DNA from: Persicaria tinctoria
Lineage: Eukaryota > Streptophyta > Magnoliopsida > Caryophyllales > Polygonaceae
NCBI GenBank assembly: GCA_037127255.1
Contig: JBANSL010000004.1
Location: 27,990,467 to 28,054,466 of the forward strand
DNA: 64,000 bases
Direction of reading: 5' to 3'
The position numbers and the translations under genes are program-made. Below, piece after piece: positions 58,700 through 64,000 of the stretch (position 1 is its first letter; each line of letters starts with the position of its first letter). Under the pieces are notes generated by a model. That model was not told where the DNA came from, did not search any database, and saw only the letters and a program-made list of their open reading frames with translations.

Positions 58700-61453
58700 T
58701 GAAATACCCCAAATTATTTTTGGGATATTTCTTTAAATAATATTATACTATATTATGTGCATTTGGGAAACCAATAAATTCACATAAGATATATAATATA
58801 AATTAGAATAATTATAGTATTCTAATTTTATCGTCTAACCATTCTTGCTATTTAATTTATTTAATTTATAAAGTTAAATTAAATAATATTTCTTTCCGCT
58901 ATATATATATTGCTATATAGATATTCATATATATAGTATATAATCAAACCCATACTTCATTTCTACAAGAGGAAACCCAATAAAAAAAAAAGTCTATATT
59001 TTTACCCAGAATTTTCAGCCCAAAGATATGCGCGTATATGTGAGTCCAATTACTTGAGCCAAAAGGCCCATTTCTTTTTCTCTTTTGGATTTGCCACGGT
59101 AAAAACACAAGAAGGAAAGGGAATTTCTTTATTTTTCTTTTACCTTTTCCTTCCTATGCAAGGAGGATCTCTTCTTCCAGATAAACTCACAGGAGCAGAT
59201 CCCCCAATCCTAACCAACTAGCCGGATCTCCTCAATTGGAACCGATCACCCCCGTACTCCCTATCTTGTTCAATTCCAGTCCTATAAATAGAGAGGAGGA
59301 CCCTCCTTATTTTTCATCAGTCAAACACACATCACAGTCTCCTCTCCTAATCCTTCCGAGAGCCGTGAGCGACATCCCCGACCACCACCATCACCGCACC
59401 TCGCTAGCAGTCCACCACCGCTGGCGACCGGAGTCCGGAGCCGACCACAGCCAGCCATCGCCTACGCCGATTGCACCCCTGCAGTCGGAGCCTCGCCGGA
59501 AGCGCGCCCGGGAACAGCGAATCGATCGAGCTCAATCGATTGCCTCCGCCGCGACCACCATCGCGCTGCCTTCGATCCCTGTCCGAGTGCCGCTGTTGCG
59601 CCGTCACCATCACCGCTGCTGCCCTTCGTCACCACCGTCGCCAATCGCCGCGTCGAGCCATCGCCGTTTCCGTTTTCAGTCATCGCCGAGGAGCTTCGTC
59701 GTTTTGTCCTGCCTCCTCTGTACGTGAGTGAAGAAGAAACAAATGGGGTTTTTAATCTCTTTTGTTTTAATTACAAAAGCCTCCCTTGTTTTATACTATT
59801 TCCGTTTTTGGCCCTAATTCAATTAGTTATTAAGTTAAGTGGCCAATGTTTCTAAATTGTTCGATTCTTGCCCGTTTCAGCGACACCAAGAAATCTCGAA
59901 GCACTCACGCCGGATCCCGCTCCTCGAAGAATTTATATTGGTATATAATATTTAACTTTATAGAACTAATTCAATTTCAAATTGAATTAAGTAAAGTTAA
60001 TTTCGTAAAATATCAATATTAATAATCCTTTTTCCGTTGGATTCGATATGTGCTAAAATCTCGCCTGGTTGTCATTAGCTGATCATCGAAAGTCAAGGCA
60101 AGTGATTTCGTTCAATGCCTTTTGCATGTTTCGTGATTTTCCTTTGACGTGCCTTTTAAATTCCTCCGTGTCGAATGCGGCCCTGTGGCCAATTTCCTTG
60201 CCAATTTCGATAAATTGCATACCCGTCTGCTTGATGTAATTTATCCTTTTTAATCATAAATTGGCATGAGTTAAATTAATGGGCAATTATTAAATGAATT
60301 ATAGTGATATGTGGTTTAAATGTGATTGTTTGTTTATAACACGAGATAAGTAAAGGTTGCCCATTTTCTTCTTCCTAAAGTGCATGATATTCTGTTTGTT
60401 CTTTCATGCAAACTAGTGGCATGTGATAGTAAGACCCTTTGAATTATCCATGTTTGTCCCTGTTTGATTTAATGTCGTTATCATGATCACCTAGTATAAA
60501 CTGTTTATGTATGATAAGATCGGCACCATGTGATGCTTAGTTGTGATATGTTAAAATGCGCACCACGTGATGCGAGTGGCTTTATGCCTTTGGCAAGTTA
60601 TGCAGTAGACTGACTTGCAGGTTGTGGTTCGTTAAGCCACCGCCTCAAAAGGTTTCATGAAACACCATCCCGGAATGCATTCTCTGCGGGGTGATAAAAC
60701 AACGATCTGATGTAGGTCGTGGTCCTTGTTAAAGGCCCGACCGGTACCACGTAGTATTATTATTATTATCATTATCTTTATTATCGACTGCTAAATAGGT
60801 GATCATTTCAGTTATTATACTTATCTGCCTCGAGTATAATTCCATTTCCTATCTTATAATCGATCATTATGATCATCCGAGTCATGTGTGAATTTTTATC
60901 CTTTTTCATTCAGTTTCTACTATAAATATTCGTGTCATTCCCTTGACTTGAGACATACCGTTTTATGGTCACTGTAAGATTAAAGTCTGAACATTTTCCC
61001 TATCATTTGCTAGTCTTAATTGTACTAACCATCCTATTTATTGGATGGCTGGTGTCCTTCGTTCTCACGAAACACCAGACCATATTCCACAGGTCTAGTG
61101 CAAGCAGCGGAGCAGGGGAGAGTTGAAGAGCGGACTATCATTTATTGAATCTATTTACTACAAGTTTTGAACCTCTAAAGTTTCCGCATTGCTACTTTAA
61201 TTTCAGCTATTTTGAAAGTTATTCATATCTTATGGTTTCGGTATTTCAATTATGTTCTCGTGATTGGATATTTCAAACTATGATATTTATTGAACTTCCG
61301 CATTATTATTTTATTCGACTGCTTTAGTACTGTCTTGTTTATGGGAGCATGGTTGCATGTCCCTATAAGCCTCAGGTGAATTCAAAGACATTAAAGTCTT
61401 CGGATTCACTGGCGCTGTAACGCTCCCTTAGGATTTAAAAAGGGGGTGTTACA
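58700..61453 (+). repeat. 5' LTR of Tekay/Del-like chromovirus E (2754 bp)
   Basis: Starts TGAAATACCCCAAATT and ends GGGGGTGTTACA, imperfect inverted termini of the TGTAACACCCC type. TATA (TATAAATAGAGAGGAGGA) is at about 59284. A C-rich stretch at 59340-59720 is open on both strands but reads as His/Pro/Arg-rich low complexity and is better taken as leader sequence than as a gene. It inserted into element B. Confidence 0.8.
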
Positions 61454-61458
61454 GAAGG

Positions 61459-61470
61459 TGGTATCAGAGC
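61459..61470 (+). other. Primer binding site of element E
   Basis: TGGTATCAGAGC, complementary to the initiator tRNA-Met end, five bases after the LTR. Confidence 0.9.
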
Positions 61471-61725
61471 TGTAGGTTTTAAAACGTTTTCATTCAGATT
61501 TTAAAATAATTTTTAAAGTGAATTTCAAAGGTTTTTATCAAAACTAAGTTCTGTCTATAAAAAGTAAGTAGTTTTGGAAATGATTTTAAAACAATTGTCC
61601 GATAGTCCTGCTCACGCTCCTGCTCCTGCCATAGACTAATCTTATATTCTTTATTCTTGTTCTAAATCTCTCTTTCCGGATTATCTCGTCGATTTGATTA
61701 ATATGGTATCTCCTACCTTCAGATC

Positions 61726-63045
61726 ATGAATACTAGGAGACGTACCAAAGCCGCTACTGAGCCCATCATGCCACCACCTAACTCCAATCAGGTGGAGAAT
61801 CATATTCCAAACCCACACATGGAGCGGGTGGATGAGTCCGGGGACCAATCACAGAATGGCGGCCAAAGTCAGGCTAGGGGTTCTCACGTCAACCAGAGGC
61901 AGAATGGCAGCCAAAGCCAGGCTAGAGCTTCTCGCGCCAGCCAGAGACAGCACGCCTCGGCTGGTAACATGCTGAACGAGGAGCTGATGCAAGCTTTGAA
62001 AGGAATGGTAAGAGAAGCTGTGGCTGAGGTAGTGGGAGAGCATAGACGTCCACCTCCTAACGGGCGTGCAGCAAATGGAGATCGGGTGACACCTAACCCT
62101 CCGCCTAACCACCCAACTGGACCGATGGACACCTACAACAATATCCTGAAATCGGTCAATGCCAGCAAGGTGGATAGCTATGATGGAACTGGTGAGCCGT
62201 TCAAAGTGGTCCAGTGGTTCACGCATATTGAGAAAGTCTTCCGAGGTATCCATTGCATCGACGACACTAAGGTACATATTGCTGCTTTGTACCTGAAGGG
62301 CGCAACTGGACAGTGGTGGGAGACTGCCTACCACACTTGGGCCAATGATCCTTCTTGGGAGGTCTTCAAGAAGCTTGTCACCGACCATTACTTCTCTTCG
62401 TCGTTGAGGTTAGAAAAGAAGAGAGAGTTCCTCTATCCCAACACTCAGGGGATGAAACTAGCTCAACTGGTGGAGAAATTTTATGAGTTGTTGTCTTATG
62501 CTGATGAACTGGTGCAAACTGAGAAGCACAAGGTTGACTATTTTCATGAGTGGATGTACCCGAGACTGAAGCTACAGATGTTGGCTTATAAGAATGAGAC
62601 TCTGGAAGTTTATATTGATGCAGCCTATAGAGTTGAGGCTACTCTTGAAGAAAGCAGGAGGACTCATGTGATGTACGATCAAAGGAGAGATCGTCAGCAA
62701 TATTCTGGCTCGAAGAGGCCAGCTCCTTCTGCATCTGTTGAGGGGTCGGCAGCTGGCCGCACCCGGCCAGGTCAGGATACTATCTCTGTGAGAGGTGGCC
62801 AACCAATAGTTTGCCACAACTGTGGTAAGCTAGGCCATAAGAGACCTGCATGTGAGGAGAACGCTCGAGTTTGTAGAGGATGTGGGAGGTATGGACATAT
62901 GGTGAAGTTTTGTAAGAACTCGGGTGATGGTCAAGCTCGGTCACAACAAGCTTCAGCAGTTGCACCACGAGCTCCAAACTCAACAACAAACCCACCTCAA
63001 CCATGGGGTCATAAGATGCAAGTTGCACCGGAACCTATAATGTAG
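61726..63045 (+). CDS. Chromovirus (Tekay/Del-like) gag, 439 aa
   Basis: Forms the retrotransposon capsid and binds its RNA. The start is MNTRRRTKAATEPIMPPP, with two Gln/Ser-rich repeats (GGQSQARGSHVNQRQNGSQS). The Retrotrans_gag core spans about residues 165-300 (VVQWFTHIEKVFRGI, ALYLKGATGQWWET, FLYPNTQGMKLAQLVEKFYE). Two CCHC knuckles follow, CHNCGKLGHKRPAC and CRGCGRYGHMVKFC. The frame is uninterrupted from the first ATG, about 270 bp after the PBS, to TAG at 63043. A short continuation (KLYTLDAITEADELE) follows the stop, so the frame may once have been longer. No protease follows in the window. Confidence 0.9.
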   Translation: MNTRRRTKAATEPIMPPPNSNQVENHIPNPHMERVDESGDQSQNGGQSQARGSHVNQRQNGSQSQARASRASQRQHASAGNMLNEELMQALKGMVREAVAEVVGEHRRPPPNGRAANGDRVTPNPPPNHPTGPMDTYNNILKSVNASKVDSYDGTGEPFKVVQWFTHIEKVFRGIHCIDDTKVHIAALYLKGATGQWWETAYHTWANDPSWEVFKKLVTDHYFSSSLRLEKKREFLYPNTQGMKLAQLVEKFYELLSYADELVQTEKHKVDYFHEWMYPRLKLQMLAYKNETLEVYIDAAYRVEATLEESRRTHVMYDQRRDRQQYSGSKRPAPSASVEGSAAGRTRPGQDTISVRGGQPIVCHNCGKLGHKRPACEENARVCRGCGRYGHMVKFCKNSGDGQARSQQASAVAPRAPNSTTNPPQPWGHKMQVAPEPIM

Positions 63046-64000
63046 AATAAGAATAAGGCCCCAATGGAAGGAACGTCTAATCAAGGTCCTAAGCTTTACA
63101 CTTTAGATGCCATTACCGAGGCTGATGAACTAGAGTAAGCTACACCGGAAAGGAGAAATTGTGCAACGTCAAGCTGTTAAGTAATTTCTTTATGTTAATC
63201 TGTTCTAGCATTTAAATAAAGTGAGTCATTGTGCGAGTGTTCTAATGAACTCCATATCTAGGAATCAACTTTTCGGTATTATTATTATAACCAGTCAATT
63301 TTGGATTCATTTTTACAACCTTATAGGTTGGAGTCAAAGTGAGAAATTGGTGTGCGAATTGACAATATTCTAACGTTGAATACCATATAAGCTTCGCACA
63401 CTTCCCTACTAATACTTCTCTCAAGTTATACAGTCAGCTCTAGTATGTTGATACTTTTGATTCCGTATCAAGTTGGTCAGCCCGTGTTTATTTATGGATA
63501 TCGAAAAAGAGTCGGGAAGTGCTCCCTATAGACTCTAGAAGGGCTCATCTGTTTTACTTCTGTATAAGCAGGAATAATACCCGCATGTGAAATTGGTGAT
63601 TAACGATCGATATGTGATATGTAAGGTCCTTCAGTGGGATAATTAGTAACTCTTTATGCAGGTAGGTTCGTCTTTTCTAAATCTTGATAGTATTAAACGA
63701 TCATGGGTTATATATCTCATCTCTTCTTTCCATGATCGAGCAACCGAACTCTCATTGGTAAAATTTTGAGAATATTAATTTTAAATATAGATATTCACAA
63801 TTTATGTTTATGAAAGAAGACAAGGACGCAAGGACGCATGTGCTGAAGAACCGGACAACGCTAATGTCGACAAACCAGAAGACGAAGACCCATAACTCAA
63901 CCCATATGAATAAGGCTGACTAGTTTTGTCACAATGGTTGCCTTCAAAGTCACCCGGCCGGGCCATTTGGCAACCTGGAAAAGGAAGCCAGATGGGGCTG
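63046..64000. other. Sequence after the chromovirus gag, no pol seen
   Basis: After ADELE (about 63137) a stop and AT-rich DNA follow, including TTTAAATAAAGTGAG near 63212. I find no protease, RT or LTR start up to 64000. The element may be gag-only, or pol may lie beyond the window. Confidence 0.4.

Noticed and set aside
59236..59727. 163-codon plus-strand ORF rich in His, Pro, Ser and Arg
   Set aside because: It lies in the C-rich leader part of the chromovirus LTR, the opposite strand is equally open, and it has low complexity and no domain.

Overview
The window is nuclear DNA of a flowering plant, most likely a eudicot. The evidence is intron-rich plant genes with GT-AG introns, plant lineages of Ty3/gypsy (Athila-like, Tat/Retand-like, Tekay/Del-like) and Ty1/copia retrotransposons, a plant L1-type LINE, DUF659-type hAT transposons and Stowaway MITEs. 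No prokaryotic genes, CRISPR arrays, rRNA or convincing tRNA genes were seen. The species cannot be named from sequence alone.

Layout. 1-2494: minus-strand Athila-like element C (gag start, PBS, about 1.9-kb LTR), inserted into a minus-strand Tat/Retand-like gypsy element (2495 to about 5870). 5939-8419: an ORF/exon-like sequence split by a 1.7-kb non-autonomous hAT element with a perfect 8-bp target duplication. 8420-12790: AT-rich intergenic DNA with small TE remnants, a probable SINE, a TIR element, gene scraps and a 133-bp duplication. 12791-21411: a decayed Ty1/copia element interrupted by a 435-bp hAT MITE and by a 3.3-kb hAT element with an almost intact transposase gene. 21448-22668: a long-TIR element holding a hAT MITE that itself holds a Stowaway-like MITE. 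About 22840-29640: a degenerate LINE with an LTR-like insertion. 29987-37784: the one large host gene, a 20-exon DRP3-type dynamin-related GTPase (775 aa, open throughout). 41174-41509: a small single-exon plant gene. 42100-45060: TE debris, a chromovirus LTR and a TRIM-like mini-retrotransposon. 45062-64000: a nest of related Athila-like elements (A inside D, B inside D) with a Tekay-like element E inside B.

The most unusual signal is a dispersed palindromic motif, TCGA-NN-TCGA, with roughly 70 copies by eye. It saturates the LTRs of elements A, B, C and D and also the linkers on either side of the protease inside their gag-pro ORFs. In the ORFs the same 12-mer is read in all three frames (VDID, SIST, RYRP), so it appears to be kept as a nucleic-acid motif rather than as a peptide. 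Elements A and B have lost RT, RNase H and integrase core and keep only gag and protease.

The host genes are few. DRP3 is the division GTPase of mitochondria and peroxisomes, and its 5' end lies within a few hundred bases of LINE debris. The 111-aa gene is of unknown function. Nearly everything else is mobile DNA, so its order of nesting gives a relative insertion history.
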